From Cylicocyclus nassatus (taxonomy: Eukaryota > Nematoda > Chromadorea > Rhabditida > Strongylidae): 64,000 bases of DNA. Within the stretch, counting starts at the first letter, position 1. Each line of letters begins with the position of its first letter. Of this stretch, positions 51,362 to 63,360 are shown one piece after another. The stretch is from the NCBI GenBank assembly GCA_958299035.1, contig CATQJL010000223.1:78881322-78945321 (forward strand). Reading direction: 5' to 3'. Under the pieces are notes generated by a model. That model did not search any database. It was not told the origin of the DNA and saw only the letters and a program-made list of their open reading frames with translations. Position numbers and translations under genes: made by a program.

Positions 51362-51966
51362 ACTAATAGTAATAAATTCCGTACACAGAAGGCACAAGGT
51401 TCTGCGGGTGGCTTTCCGAATATGCAAAAAAACGAAGTCTTTTCGAATTTCGCGGAATTTTTTGAAGTCTCCTTTCACCCAGGGTCGGCGTCGACTAGAA
51501 AAACTAACCTAATTGCGTTTTTCTCAGACTGTAAAAGCGATATCCCTTTTGCTTTTGCCCCAGAAACGATATCCAGCTTGCTTATAAGCCACTTGTGCTG
51601 TTGCCCCATCCTGAAAGTGAGTTGAGAAGAGCAGAGTGGGGCACCGCACATAACTACCTAGCTGTACAACGATGGATTTCATGATTCGCGGTTTACCCGA
51701 AGGAATCCATTTGGATTCGTTTATAAAGTTTACGTTCGAAAGTTTTACTATCATTACAGCAAATTTCACGATGCAACCTTTCAAGCATTTGTGTACGGTT
51801 GAAATACTTATGTTCAAACAAGTAGCAAAATGTTTTCGTCCTCCATTTGCTGGACATATGTGAAGTATGTTGACAGTGTATATTGAAGAATGAGGCATAG
51901 TTTATGGGATAAGAAACACTTCGCTTGTCACAATTGCCTCTCGCTTCATTTTTGGCATCGGGGTTA

Positions 51967-52414
51967 AAGGCAGTGTCCGAGCAAGAGCTCGATTCTGAGA
52001 TTTTATGCTTACCCGGACCTATTCGCTACGCTGAGTCCAAAAATGCACATTGAAGAGCGCGAAAACGGCGAAAAACGGCTCCAACACAGGAGGGAATTAG
52101 CGGGTGGGCGAGGTCCTTCCCACTGTGAATTCACGCTTCCAGCTTCCGGAGCGATCTTCTCGCTTCCTGTTTTAAGTCGATCGTTCGTACTTGGCCGGTA
52201 GCGATGTTATAACGGTTAGCGGAATCGAGGTTACCGCTCCGGAAGCTAGGAGCGTGAATTCACAGTGGGAAGGACCCCGCCCAATTCTGTTTTTTTCCTG
52301 CGTTAGAGCCCTTTTTTTGCCGTTTTCGCGCTTTCCAGCGTGGATTGATTCAGCATGGCGAGTAGGCCCGTATAAGCATAAAATCTCAAACTCGAGTTTC
52401 TGCCCGGGCACTTC
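51967..52414. mobile_element. AAAGGCAGTG foldback, diverged member
   Basis: AAAGGCAGTGTCCGAGCAAG and GAGATTTTATGCTTA are inverted at the right as TAAGCATAAAATCTC and CTGCCCGGGCACTT. The GCGAAAACGGCGAAAA block is shared with 25696-26095. Central arms around TTCCCACTGTGAATTCACGC form a strong inner palindrome. Confidence 0.8.
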
Positions 52415-52474
52415 CTTTAATCTGAAATTGGGAAGAGTTGATCTCGCAAGACTACCAAACCATCGTCGACTCCC

Positions 52475-52584
52475 CGGAGTAGACGGGCGTGTCACTGCGG
52501 ACTCGATAAACTGATGATATACCATCTCAAAACTCTAGTATCGTTGCCAACTGCGCAAGTCCGCAATCTTCGCCCGTCTACTTC
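52475..52584. repeat. Short inverted repeat
   Basis: AGTAGACGGGCG and TGCGGACT are inverted at the right as AGTCCGCA and CGCCCGTCTACT. Probably a small MITE. Confidence 0.55.
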
Positions 52585-52589
52585 CAGGA

Positions 52590-53730
52590 AACAATGATAC
52601 CGTTCTTCTCGCCTGTCAATATGTGGACGGATCTCTTGCCGAACTTGACCGCTGATGTAAGGTAATTCATCTCAAACTGCCGATCATTCCTCGAACACGT
52701 AGCGAGACAAAACTTCAAAAGATGTCCGACACATTTTCATCTTCATTTTTCTACCTTTGTGTTCATACAAGGCCCTCACAAATCGAAGACTAATTGAAGA
52801 GCCACTTCATGGATATGTGGAATAAATGGAAGATACGAGACACGCGCACAACAAATGCAGCCAATGCTTTTCATAGTAAGAATATTTAAAGTGCTTGGAA
52901 CGCTAATTCGCTGCAAGTACCTAACCATAGCCAAGCTTCTGCGAGACTGTATTACAACAATATCTTAAGGAGCACCTCTTGAACATGGAACGAGTGAGTT
53001 ATATTCAATTTAGCGTTCGCGGTAATAAAGCTAAGTTGCAGAAACCGCTTGAAGGATGTTGAGAAAGAGGGACATTTGGAAGCAAGTGCGTATCAGAAGG
53101 TTGATGGAAGCTATAGGCTATTATTTTCACGCGCAATTTTTTTTATCACTGATGCCATCGTATGGCAAGGTTTACAACTATGCAAAAGAACTAATAATCA
53201 TTTATGATTCACATGTTTGGACTATTGCATTATTGCATTACTGATACAACCTTGCCACTGCAGCGTGATAATTGACTTCACATGTGATGTTGTTTCTGTC
53301 AATTTTCTGGTGATATTCTGAAATGTGATTCATGTTTCTTTCTGTTTCCCGATGATATTTTCAAGTTGTTTATTTTGTACAATTGTCATTGCATAAATGT
53401 TGAATGTATAGCACATTCCTCAAAAAGTTTATTTAGACCAGTATAAGCATCAATTATCCATCAATAACCAACAATAAAACAAAAAAATACAAAAAGTACG
53501 ATTAACAAATAATATTTGAATACAACGATATTAATAAACAATCAACCCTGGCACGCACCAAAGTGGATACCCCATGCCTCCGTATTATTGGAAAAAAATC
53601 TAGAAAAGGAGTAATAAACTTATTGGAACATCAAAACTCCGGACCTTAGAAAAAGATCTTAGCACAGTTAACCAATACAAAAAAATTGCACAGTCGCTGA
53701 GATCATCGACCACAACCTCAGACGCTGCAT
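52590..53730. other. No gene recognised
   Basis: AT-rich sequence. Short ORFs (for example 53056-53244 plus) show no domain. Confidence 0.5.
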
Positions 53731-54535
53731 CTAAGGGTGCCTTCATACCGCGCCCGTAGCAGCCGTTGGCAGCCCGTAGCAGCCCGCAGCAGCCGCCAGC
53801 AGCCCGTAGCCGCCGCTGGCCGCTTTTGTCATGGAAGCGAAAATCATCAAATTCTTAGTACTTTGCGTGCGCCTGCCCATACTTTCCCTCTTCCACGCCG
53901 ATGTGATATGACTGAAGCAGAACATCCTAAAAATTAACGAATAGCAACCTGCAGGAACTGGACGCATCCGAAGTCAGAAGAAATCACATCGCGAAGAAAC
54001 TTTGGCGAAAATGGTTCATTTGTGAGAGGGAAACTGAGCATCAGTAGGATAATCAATCTACGGTAACAAGACAATAACAACAATGGACCAAGTATGATGA
54101 TATATGAGATTAGAAACGTGGAGGATGGAGGGCATGGACGCATTTAAAATAGTAAGATCTTGATGATTTTGCGCTTGTATGACAAAAGCAGCTAGCGGCG
54201 ACTACGGGCTGCTAAGGGCTGCTACGGGCTGCTGCGGGCTGCTGGCGGCTGCTACGGGCTGCTACGGGCTGCTGCGGGCTGCTGGCGGCTGCTGGCGGCT
54301 GCTACGGAGGACCGGCCCGCCGCCCGTCACCGTCGGCTCACTACGCGCCGCAGTCCGCGTCGCACTGAAACTGATCATTGAAGCGCGTTTTTGCGCTGGC
54401 GTTGAAAATATGCAAAAAGAGTTAGCACCATGCTAGTACCCATCACCACTGTTCATCACTTTGTAATCACCTAGCATAGGCACATCTGCCCGAAAAGGAC
54501 GAGGTCCACGGCAAATCCATGGCCTCATGCCGTAT

Positions 54536-54819
54536 ACCCTCGATATCATCCCATATGTCTTCCCTCAACATGACGTGGATTACGTGGCTTGATGAGGCGC
54601 CGCCTCGCCTTGGGCTCGCGCCACGTTGCGAGCGCATCATTTGGCGCGACGTGGCGCTCAACACAACGTGGCGCAGGCTTTTCCACGTTCTTCTTGTTGC
54701 CACATCACGCCGAAAATGCGCACGCAACGTGGCGCAAGTCCGAGGCGAGGCGGCGCCTCATCAAGCCACGTAATCCACGTCATGTTGAGGGAAGACATAT
54801 GGGATGATATCGAGGGTAC
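54536..54819. mobile_element. 284-bp palindromic element
   Basis: ACCCTCGATATCATCCCATA to CATGACGTGGATTACGTGGC is mirrored by the right arm with near-perfect identity over about 80 bp. The centre repeats the motif CAACGTGGCGC. Nested inside the 53.7-56.5 kb foldback. Confidence 0.88.
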
Positions 54820-54867
54820 CTTCCAGAACTCTACGAAGAAGTCGTTATGCAAAGATAAGTACCGTCT

Positions 54868-55041
54868 GCGCCCCAGAGAGGTTCCCATGTGAACCAGCGT
54901 GCGTACGTGATGCGACGCTGCCTTTCGCTCTTTTTGACACGTTTCTCTTGAGGTTTCAACGGAAGTGCCCGAGGTTAACACGTTCAAAAGTGCGAAAGGC
55001 AGCGAGATGACGTGGTACCTATGGGAACCTCTCCGGGGCGC
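54868..55041. mobile_element. 174-bp palindromic element
   Basis: GCGCCCCAGAGAGGTTCCCAT is mirrored at 55021-55041 with one mismatch, and the inner block GCTGCCTTTCGC is also mirrored. Only about 48 bp separate it from the previous palindrome. Confidence 0.82.
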
Positions 55042-55879
55042 AAACGATATGCTGTTTGTGTTTAGCATACCAGATAACCCTCTTAGACCAATCAAAGCCA
55101 AGTCTGTGGTTTTGACCCAGACACACAATGCAAGAAAAAAGTAAGTTGTCGGAAAATTTTCGTAAATAACGTGTGGGAGAATGGCCATCTATCGTGTTCC
55201 AGCAAAAATCACAGCTTTGAAATTTGAGACCTGGATGTTAGAATAGCGCCAATCTCATGGATGCGGAATGCTTGCCATTGCTATATAAAACCCCACCATC
55301 CGCTCAAGACTAGTGCGGGAAAAGGGGCTACACAACACGTGATCCTATCAGGGAAAACCGACTAAACAGCACAGCAACTCTATATTTCCACATCGCTTTA
55401 CTAGTCATCTTCAGACAATGAGCGTGAATTGTGAAGCCTACAAGTCGTAGATGTTCATCCTTGTTGCGATGTCTGTTGCGAAAATTTCTCGTAGCGGATT
55501 TAGTGAGATTACTGTGACTTAATGAATGCGATAGTCTCGTTTGATAGGAAGGTATCGCCTCAAAACCACATTTAGCGACGTGTAAACCAATAGTTTTGGA
55601 TTGGTATTACTGCCAGAACTCTGCCACGGATGAAGCTGATGAACTTATTGACAAATTTGGAATCCCGCTTAGGCCATATTCCCGTGACTGGACAAGCATG
55701 TGAGTGGACAGAGCCACTGCTCTAAATTTGCATACCATACTGACATCCTATCGTCCAACATGCCCACCATAAGGCCTTGTCTTCTTGGTGTGCAGAGTGA
55801 GTCTAATCCGGACCGCGCAAAAAAAGATCGTGATCTCAGCAACAGATTGCAATATTTTTATACATGTTCTATCCACTCT

Positions 55880-55990
55880 AAGGCTGCGTTCATACTGATT
55901 TCGTAATCCGGGAACAGTCTCAGCACAACGCTAACTTTGAGCGCTGTGCTGGAACTGTTCCCGACTTCGGGATCAGTATGAACGCAGCCT
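55880..55990. mobile_element. 111-bp hairpin MITE
   Basis: AGGCTGCGTTCATACTGAT is inverted as ATCAGTATGAACGCAGCCT, with inner arms AGCGCTGTGCTGGAAC. The end resembles that of the surrounding foldback (GGGTGCCTTCATACCGC). Confidence 0.85.
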
Positions 55991-56459
55991 AATAATAAGA
56001 AGCTGACAATCAAAAATGGAGGAAAATTTTCGTCTGTGTAGACTCATGCCTTCTTCACTGCATGGTCTCTCCTTACTGCCTGCTCATATTTTACGTTTGA
56101 CCCATAGTTGTGGTAGAAGCAATTGTTTGGCGTCTACCATGTGACACAAAAGCACACGAGGCAAAGTGATCGACTTGTTTGGCCAACAATTCCGCCCAAC
56201 GGAGCCATAACGAAATCTACGCACAGAAATAACGTTTAAAAAACACTTTCCGTTTGGTAGCTTATAACAGTTGCGCAAAATTCTCATGTTCTTAATGAAA
56301 CAAGTATACGAGTGCACGCGTCGCCTTTGAGCCGCGACGCGTACTGAGCCGACGGTGACGGGCGGCGGGCCGGTCCTCGCTGCTACGGGCTGCTGCGGGC
56401 TGCTGGCGGCTGCTACGGGCTGCTAGCGCGGCTGCCGGCGCGGTATGAAGGCACCCAAA

Positions 56460-57080
56460 GAAGCAACAATAAATTCATCAACAAACAAACGCGTCAACAA
56501 TGCATCATCAAAGGCTCCAAAGTAACACAGAAGATGACATCAATGTTCAATCCACAAAAAGTTGCACACTTGCCTTACCATAACTGCGATCCTGCTCTGA
56601 GTCGAAAGACCTCCAAATGCGAGGATGTAATAATAAGCAAAACACTACGCAACGAAAAAGAACGACGAAGCAAGGCTTTAACCTTGTAAGCACGAAATAA
56701 TTACTTAGCATAATGAAAAAGAAGCATCGAAAGTAAACCTAAAGAATAACAAAAATAGTAAAATATGATGAGTGAAAAACTAAAATATTGAAAAACTATT
56801 CACACCATCTGAATAAGTGCTTTGCGAACATTTGAGGGTGCAATTGCGAGGGACCAATGGATGATTTACAGCAGCATGCTATCATGCTCTGAGGTGAAAA
56901 ATACTGTATACTTCAGTAAAACATTATTTATGAGCTTCTTCTTAAGTGGCCTACTTCCAAATCTTTGACTCCGAATCGTATGACGCTTCACTTTATCAAG
57001 AAGAGCACATGTGGTAGCGAGGCCTTTACAATTCCTATAACTTGAGCCTGATAAGACCTGAGGTTTCAATTAGGTAGAAA
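56460..57080. other. No gene recognised
   Basis: AT-rich, A-biased sequence between the foldback and the RT remnant. Confidence 0.5.
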
Positions 57081-57990
57081 ATTTCATTTGCAACCCCCGT
57101 CCCTAAAAAGAAACTACACGCTAGTTACAACTACCACCCCATCAGCATTACATTTATTCTTGCAGGAGTGTTTGAAAATTATTGAAGAAACACATGATAA
57201 AGCATCTCGATCTCCACAAAATCACATCCCCAGCCCAGCACGGGTTCCAAGAAGAGAAGCCGATCGTGACAGCTATACTGCAAACTTTGAATGATTGGAC
57301 ACGTTCCTTAGATGCTATTAAGGCCACTGACGTTGTATATCTCGATTTTACTCAAGAGTTCGATAAGATTGTGCACCAAAGCTTTTATAGAAGCTGGAAA
57401 CGGCTGGATTGCCATTGTTCCTTGGATTCAAGCTTTTCTGTCCAGTCGCAATTCCATAGTTCGTGCAATTAAAGCTTTTTCCATTCTAAGGTCTATGACC
57501 AGTGAAGTACCTCAGAACGGAGTTCTTTCACCAACTCATTCATTATTTACACCTATGATCTACTGCAGGTTGTTTGCAATGGTAGACTCTCATGCTGAGC
57601 TTTTGCTGATGATTTCAAACTTTATAGTGCTGTATCACGGAAACAAGAGGTTGCGAAAAGCTTCAACTGCCGTGGTCAAAAAAGTGGATCTACCCATTTT
57701 CCAGGAAAATACTAGAGTATTGCACATCCCAACGACACTGAATAGTTCTATCAGCTGGATGGGAAGCTGACAGAGTATGCCGATGAATCGATTGACCTAG
57801 GATTCTTAGTGGATGGTAGCTCTCATTTAACAAACATTGTGAGAGAAATGCGGGAAAACGAGCCCTTACTACAAATGACACGGATATTCTAATCCGTGCA
57901 TATTACGTTTACTTTTGCTCACTAGTTGAATATGATACCATTACTTTTGATCTCTCCTTGAGTCACGTTGCCCACCGATTAAGATCGAAA
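57080..57990 (+). mobile_element. Non-LTR retrotransposon (CR1/jockey-like) RT remnant
   Basis: Plus strand in shifting frames: PAQHGFQEEKPIVT (RT block 2), DVVYLDFTQEFDKIVH (block A with catalytic Asp), SEVPQNGVLSP (the VPQGSVLGP block B, with Gly replaced by Asn) and AFADDFKLYSAV (catalytic FADD box, near 57600). DLGFLVDGSSHLTNIVREM and LVEYDTITF continue the C-terminal region. Several frameshifts; the endonuclease domain is not seen. Confidence 0.8.
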
Positions 57991-58559
57991 ATAGCTGGGT
58001 TCGTCAACTGCCGGACTTCAAAATTCGCAATGAAAGGATGGGTGATGGGTCTGGGAAATTGGGTACGGGTCAGGAATCACGATTTTTCGCGAAGCGACGC
58101 CGCAACGCTACACCACCAGTACAAGACTCAGCTTCCGCAAGTACTCTCTGCGCAATGTTGCTTCAGAGCCATGTACCTGCCGCCACTCGCCACCCCCCCC
58201 CCCCTAATGTGGCCCTTCCACTTTAGCACCGGAGAGTTTTTGTGAGGCACAAAACTTCAGGGCGGCGAGCGGCAACCGCGTACGGTGTGACCCCTTATCT
58301 GTAGGCGGAAAATTTGAGCCTGAGACGGCAAAAGTTTGATCTTTACATGGCACATTATCCTGGGGGTCACTTTGAGCGCAAGAACTCTATAACTGGAGGT
58401 GGCCCAAGTAAGATTGAAATATTAGAATGTTAAGGATTGTGAGGATAAACTTTTCCGTAAATGGAACCACCGCGACCTTGACTAGCAAGAATGCAGATGC
58501 TTCGGTAAAACTTGGTCAAAGAGATATTGTTTAGAACCACCTATTTTCATCTTTGAACT

Positions 58560-58615
58560 GCATACTGATTACGAAAATATTGACAGGGCAGCGCGGAGCC
58601 GAGTTTGACAACTAG
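58560..58615 (+). mobile_element. Helitron-like 3' end (CTAG)
   Basis: AAATATTGACAGGGCAGCGC followed by GGAGCCGAG and ending CTAG resembles the end of the next unit (AAATATTATTAACGGGGCCG, AGCGGAGCCGCG). Only the 3' end is recognisable. Confidence 0.4.
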
Positions 58616-59034
58616 TCTTATATATAAAACTGAATGTCTGTATGTATGTTCCGAATAGAAAATTCCATTTCTGAACCGATCCGTACCAAAATCGACTTTT
58701 CCAAACTTCGAGCTGTCAAGTCCAGGAGGTGCACTCTCCCGACTTGAATCCTTCACCCTGGTTGTTCTGCTTTACATGAACATAACATTATGACTATAAT
58801 CTTTATTGTATATTTGGAAGGTAAAAAGAGGGAAAGGGAAACCGCCGGTCACCCGGTTAAGCACAGCTCTTCTGGAGTCGCTGGGCATCGCCCGGTTGGC
58901 TGGGGACTGTCGGACCATCTAATTAGTCTGCGTCTCGACAGAGCTACGGGGCTGAGAGTGGCACACGGGGATAGGTGACCATGCTGACTACAAAAATATT
59001 ATTAACGGGGCCGAGCGGAGCCGCGTCTGCCAGC
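58616..59034 (+). mobile_element. Helitron-like short unit
   Basis: Starts TCTTATATATAAAACTGAAT (then GTCTGTATG), a form typical of short Helitron-like repeats, directly abutting the CTAG of the preceding end. It closes near CCAGCTA. The last bases are CTAT, not canonical CTRR, so the assignment is tentative. 58840-58930 is an unusually GC-rich internal block. Confidence 0.4.
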
Positions 59035-59044
59035 TATAATCGAG

Positions 59045-59272
59045 TAATATCTCCTCCACGACGAAGGCGGTCGCCCAAACAGGTTGAGATCATGCAAAGC
59101 TGACGCGCACGCGGCGCGCGGGCAATTGTCAACCACAGGGCGCGCGCACGCTCGCGTGGATGACCGCTGACCGAGCGTGCGCGCGCCCTGTGGTTGACAA
59201 TTGCCCGCGCGCGGCAGCCTTGCACGCTTTCAACCTATTTGGGCGACCGCCTTCGTCTTGGAGCAGATATTA
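59045..59272. mobile_element. 228-bp palindromic element, GACGAAGGCGGTCG family
   Basis: TAATATCTCCTCCACGACGA with AGGCGGTCGCCCAAA is mirrored at the right end. A very GC-rich inner stem is built on GGGCAATTGTCAACCACAGG and its inverse. Third member of the family at 2024 and 46753. Confidence 0.88.
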
Positions 59273-59539
59273 GATCCAGGATAAGGACGACAAAACGCGC
59301 ATTGTGTGCAGTGACACATATGAACAAAGAATTGGCTCGACTGTAATTATGCAGAAAAACCATTGTAGAGACGGAAATCAAAAATGCGACGCGCGCCCCG
59401 CGCCATCGACATCGTATGAGTGCCCTACTCTTATTAATCGTTTGCTTACATTAAAATGGTTTGAAAATTTTTGGTTAAGAAGCCATGGGGTTCCGCGGAA
59501 GTGCAAAATCCATATAAGGTTACAAATGACTTGAATGTA

Positions 59540-59800
59540 CAGTCCGGGATCAGGCCGAACACATATCGTTGATTCGTTGACCGTACGGACTGCTCAAACG
59601 CTGCGGGCCACGCGTGGCGCGGCTAAATTGTCGCGAGGCACGAGTTGTACAATGGCGAATTTGCACTGGGGCAAGCGTTTTACCTCGCGGAGTGTGCTCC
59701 GCAGTGATGACTGGTCCGTGCGGTCAACGAATCAACTACAGCTAAATTTGCGCGATCGCATCGCTAGGGGTTTGCGGTGCGCCTGATGCGGATTGGGGCA
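59540..59800. mobile_element. Palindromic element
   Basis: GTTGATTCGTTGACCGTACG at 59568 is mirrored at 59715-59736. Outer GATCAGGC / GCCTGATG extend the inverted match. No coding content. Confidence 0.7.
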
Positions 59801-61470
59801 GAATGTAGAGCTAATCCGTAAAATCATGTGCGTTTACACAGAACATGCACTTTGCTTCCAGATTTCATCAACAGAAAAACGTATCCTTAGTAGTGCTCAG
59901 TTTGGGGCTCGGCGCGAGGGCCCCGAAATGCAAAAAACAAAGTCCTTTGGTTTCATAATGAAAGTACGATATCCGCCATGAGATATTAGAAGAGAAAACA
60001 CATGAAAAGGAACGGAACAAAGCAAAACGAAAAAAAATGCCAAAGAAACATCACAAACACGGTGATATTCGTATTCTTCGGATTGGCGGCATGATGTAGT
60101 ATCCCGCGCGCAGTCTACGCGCCGGAGCAGCGTTGCACCGTCATTCGAAATTTTCAAGGGGCTGTAACTACGCGGGGAGGAGGGGGTTTGAGACGGTTTA
60201 GGAACCAATTTGTAAGGTTTGGGTTGTAGATAAAATTATGTAAAGAAGGTAAAAAAATTATATGAAAGAGAGAAAATTTACGATTTCCTCTTCCCCAAGC
60301 TACCTCAGGTGGTTCCGGTGGCCTGAAAGCTCTAACTCCGAGAAAAATTGGGCCGCCTTCAGTTCACATTTTTTCATAGTTTTTCGTAAATAGTCTTAAC
60401 TCCTCATTGCCCATCTACACTCTTTTTTCAACCCGTGACGAAACATTCCAAGTGGAGCAGCGCGTTCGCACCGCCACTGGCTCAGTGAGATATTAGATTA
60501 AATGGAGTAACGCAGACTGCAAAATGGCGCAAATCTTTGCGAACGGACTCCCACCAGTCCAATTTCCGCCTAAGCTGAGTTGCTTATTTACGCACCAATT
60601 TTGGTGTCATTTCATTTCCATTTCTCTGTAAAAAAGCCCTTTGTTTGTTTGGGAGATCATGCCACTGGCATGCCGAGTGCCGTCGGCACGCCGACCCCAT
60701 ATCGAAAAACAGCTGTATGCTGTCTCGCAAGAGCAATATTTCCTTTGCTTTTTCTACAAAAACGATATCCAATGCTTGGTAAGCCACCTGTGCCGTGCCC
60801 TGCCCTTATTAGTGTACTTTTTGTAGTTCCCAGTCGTTCCAGAGTTAATCAGACCATGCTTTGATGGATATGCACTCTTCGGTTAAAGATTTGATTTTGA
60901 CGCCATATTGCATATCGTGTGCATTTGCACGCATCACATTAGTTTTCGATTTAGCTGTGTGTTTCGCGTACTCATGTGCCTGAATGCTAAGTCGGGATCT
61001 CCATAGAGACCACCTAGTTCACATGTGTTTTCATCGTGCCCACAACCATGGCAAGCGCGTGGCGCAATATGTGTCCGTGTGTGTTTGCGTTCCCCTATCG
61101 ATCCCGCATTTTTTGTTGTGTTCGCATCGTCCGTTCGTGTGCGTTTGTGTGCTGTGAGAGAGTATATGAGTTTGAGTGTTTGTGCAAGAGAATATCCGTT
61201 CGTGCTCTACGCTCTTCTCGTCAGCTGACCTTTCCACCGGTTGCGTCAAACATCAAGGTTTTTAATCGGTCATATTGATCATCTCGTTTCCAGAAGGAAG
61301 GAATCACACAGGTGCACAGGGTATCGGGAAAAACTTGGTTCTTGGTTTCATTTGTTTCATACATATGAATTAAGCAGCGATAGAGGGGAACGGGAGGAGG
61401 GGGGACTCGTGGTAAAAAAAATGATCAAGAGATTATGTTGTAAGTCCTCTTGTCTTTGAACCTTGGCATG
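59800..61470. other. No gene recognised
   Basis: Mixed sequence without a supported exon. A block near 60715-60800 (AACGATATCCAATGCTTGG, TAAGCCACCTGTGC) weakly resembles 51560-51610 and may be a dispersed repeat. Confidence 0.45.
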
Positions 61471-61477
61471 TTCTTGC

Positions 61478-62196
61478 AGGTGAATAATTTTAATTATTAT
61501 ATCATGCCGTACAGGTTGTTATAGATTATATACTTTATTGCCCGACGTTTCGGCAAGACGCCGTCTTCAGGGGCTGAAAAGGCGTCAATCACATTGATAC
61601 ACGATCTCTGCCGCCAAATATCTCCACCGACTTGCCACTCGATTCGTCTTGAGTGGAAGCAGGGAGTTTGGGGGCGATGGTCTACCCACCAAGTATATCA
61701 CCGATGTTGTAGCTAACAGCCGCTCCGGATATGCTTGGTCGAGTGCGGTGTCAAATGAGTACCCAAGCTACTATGGGGCTGCTTAAGTAGGGCACACAAT
61801 CTTGTGTGTGATTGTGATTGTGTGATTGTGTGTGTGATTGTGATTGTGTATTTATATTTATATTTATGATTGTGTATTGTGACTGTATACTTAAGCAGCC
61901 CCACAGTAGCTTGGGTACTCATTTGACACCGCACTCGACCAAGCATATCCGGAGCGGCTGTTAGCTACAACATCGGCGATATACTTGGTGGGTAGACCAT
62001 CGCCCCCAAACTCCCTGCTTCCACTCAAGACGAGTCGCAAGTCGGTGGAGATATTTGGCGGCAGAGATCATGTATCAATGTGATTGACGCCTTTTCAGCC
62101 CCTGAAGACGGCGTCTTGCCGAACCGTTGGGCAATAAAGTATATCATCTAATAACAACCTGTACGGCATAATATAATAATTAAAATCATTCACCTA
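61478..62196. mobile_element. 0.7-kb inverted repeat with Penelope/hammerhead-like ends
   Basis: Arms 61478-61795 and 61885-62196 are near-identical inverted copies around an 80-bp loop of GTGATT/TATATTT repeats. Each arm holds CTGAAGACGGCGTCTTGCCG, followed by AAACGTCGGGCAATAAAG (left arm, minus strand) or AACCGTTGGGCAATAAAG (right arm, plus strand). CTGANGA-stem-GAAAC is the hammerhead core described in terminal repeats of Penelope-like elements. No RT lies between the arms. Confidence 0.7.
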
Positions 62197-62685
62197 TAAG
62201 ATCAAGAGATTATTTGGCTAAAAAATATGACTAATGCACGCACAGCATCCTCACATCAACTTCATTGGACGTGACTAGGCAGGAGGCGGGTCATAACACG
62301 CATTTGCTTACGGTGTTGCATGGAACAAGTTCTTTTGTTGTTCATGTTTTCATTTGTTGTTTCGCCATATTAGTGTTCATGAGCCCTTTCATACAAAATG
62401 TAAAAAATTAGTGTATTTTGATAGAAAATGCACTGACGATGAATATGAATTAGTTCCTCTTTGTTGGACTCAAATGAAGACTCCGTACTAATGTTTGTAG
62501 GGAAGGGGGGGGGGGCATCGTAGAAAAAAGGCGCCCCTTCGAACAATAAATCCATCAAAAACATCCAAAGATACCCTATACAAAGATTCTTTCTGCGACT
62601 GGTTTGAATATGCGATATACCTAATCAAAGTTGAGCCAGTGCTCAGTTAAGTTTTACTTGGAAATCGATATTTCGAAGAACTTTA

Positions 62686-63360
62686 TTTTATTTATTTTAT
62701 TTTATTTATTGCGTAGGAATTTCCTATGCATATTACATTCAACAGAACAACAAGTCTAGTTAACAACACAAATCAGCACAACAAACTAGAAAGGTCTAAC
62801 AATCACATAAGGAACTATGGCGAAAGAAGATAGTTCTCAAGAATCATTTTAAACTGAGACAATTTTAGAGGAAGCATACCCTTTCTCATCATTTTATCTA
62901 GATCGCCGCTGACTCTGTTTGTAAAGAATCTTCTTCTCACATTCCTCCCTGCTCTTGGTATTACCATTTTTTGAGGTGCCCTCTAGTAATAGAACTTCTA
63001 GTCTCAAAGAAGTTAGCGGGATTGAGTTGGCAATCTCCGAATAATATTTTGTGAGCCATGATAAGAACAAGCTTTCTTCTTCTATTGCACAGGCTGACCA
63101 ATCCCAAGATTTTATTTCGATCCTTTCCGTTGGGTAAAAGTTCGTATTTGAGGCCTTTGGTTCTAATCAATAATTTCCTTGTAAAGCAGTTTTGCACTCT
63201 TTCTAGTGCTTGTACAGTTCTCTGCTTCGTTGGATTGAAGATTACCGTTCCATACTCCAATAGAGGTCTTACATAAACCTTATATGCCCTATGAAGTGAC
63301 ATCTTGTATGGGCGATGTGGACCGTCTCTCTTACCGTTCTTTGACTGCACTTCTGTACGA
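62686..63360 (-). mobile_element. CR1-like non-LTR retrotransposon 3' end
   Basis: The minus-strand ORF ending at 62961 contains AYKVYVRPLLEYGTVIF, ALERVQNCFTRKLL and RNKILGLVSLCNRRRK, the C-terminal region after the RT fingers in CR1/jockey-like ORF2 proteins. The 3' UTR (62726-62960) ends in an AATAA/AAAAT simple tail at 62686-62725. RT-core similarity stops near 63340, so the copy is 5' truncated, as is usual for this class. Confidence 0.82.

Larger units (their letters stand above)
53735..56456. mobile_element. 2.7-kb foldback with GC-rich minisatellite ends
   Basis: GGGTGCCTTCATACCGCGC at 53735 is exactly inverted at 56438-56456. Beside each end, and again at 54180-54310, lie arrays of GGGCTGCTACGGGCTGCTGC-type units. 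54312-54345 (GGACCGGCCCGCCGCCCGTC) is inverted at about 56342-56377. The interior holds three separate palindromes (54536, 54868, 55880) and no transposase. Confidence 0.75.
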
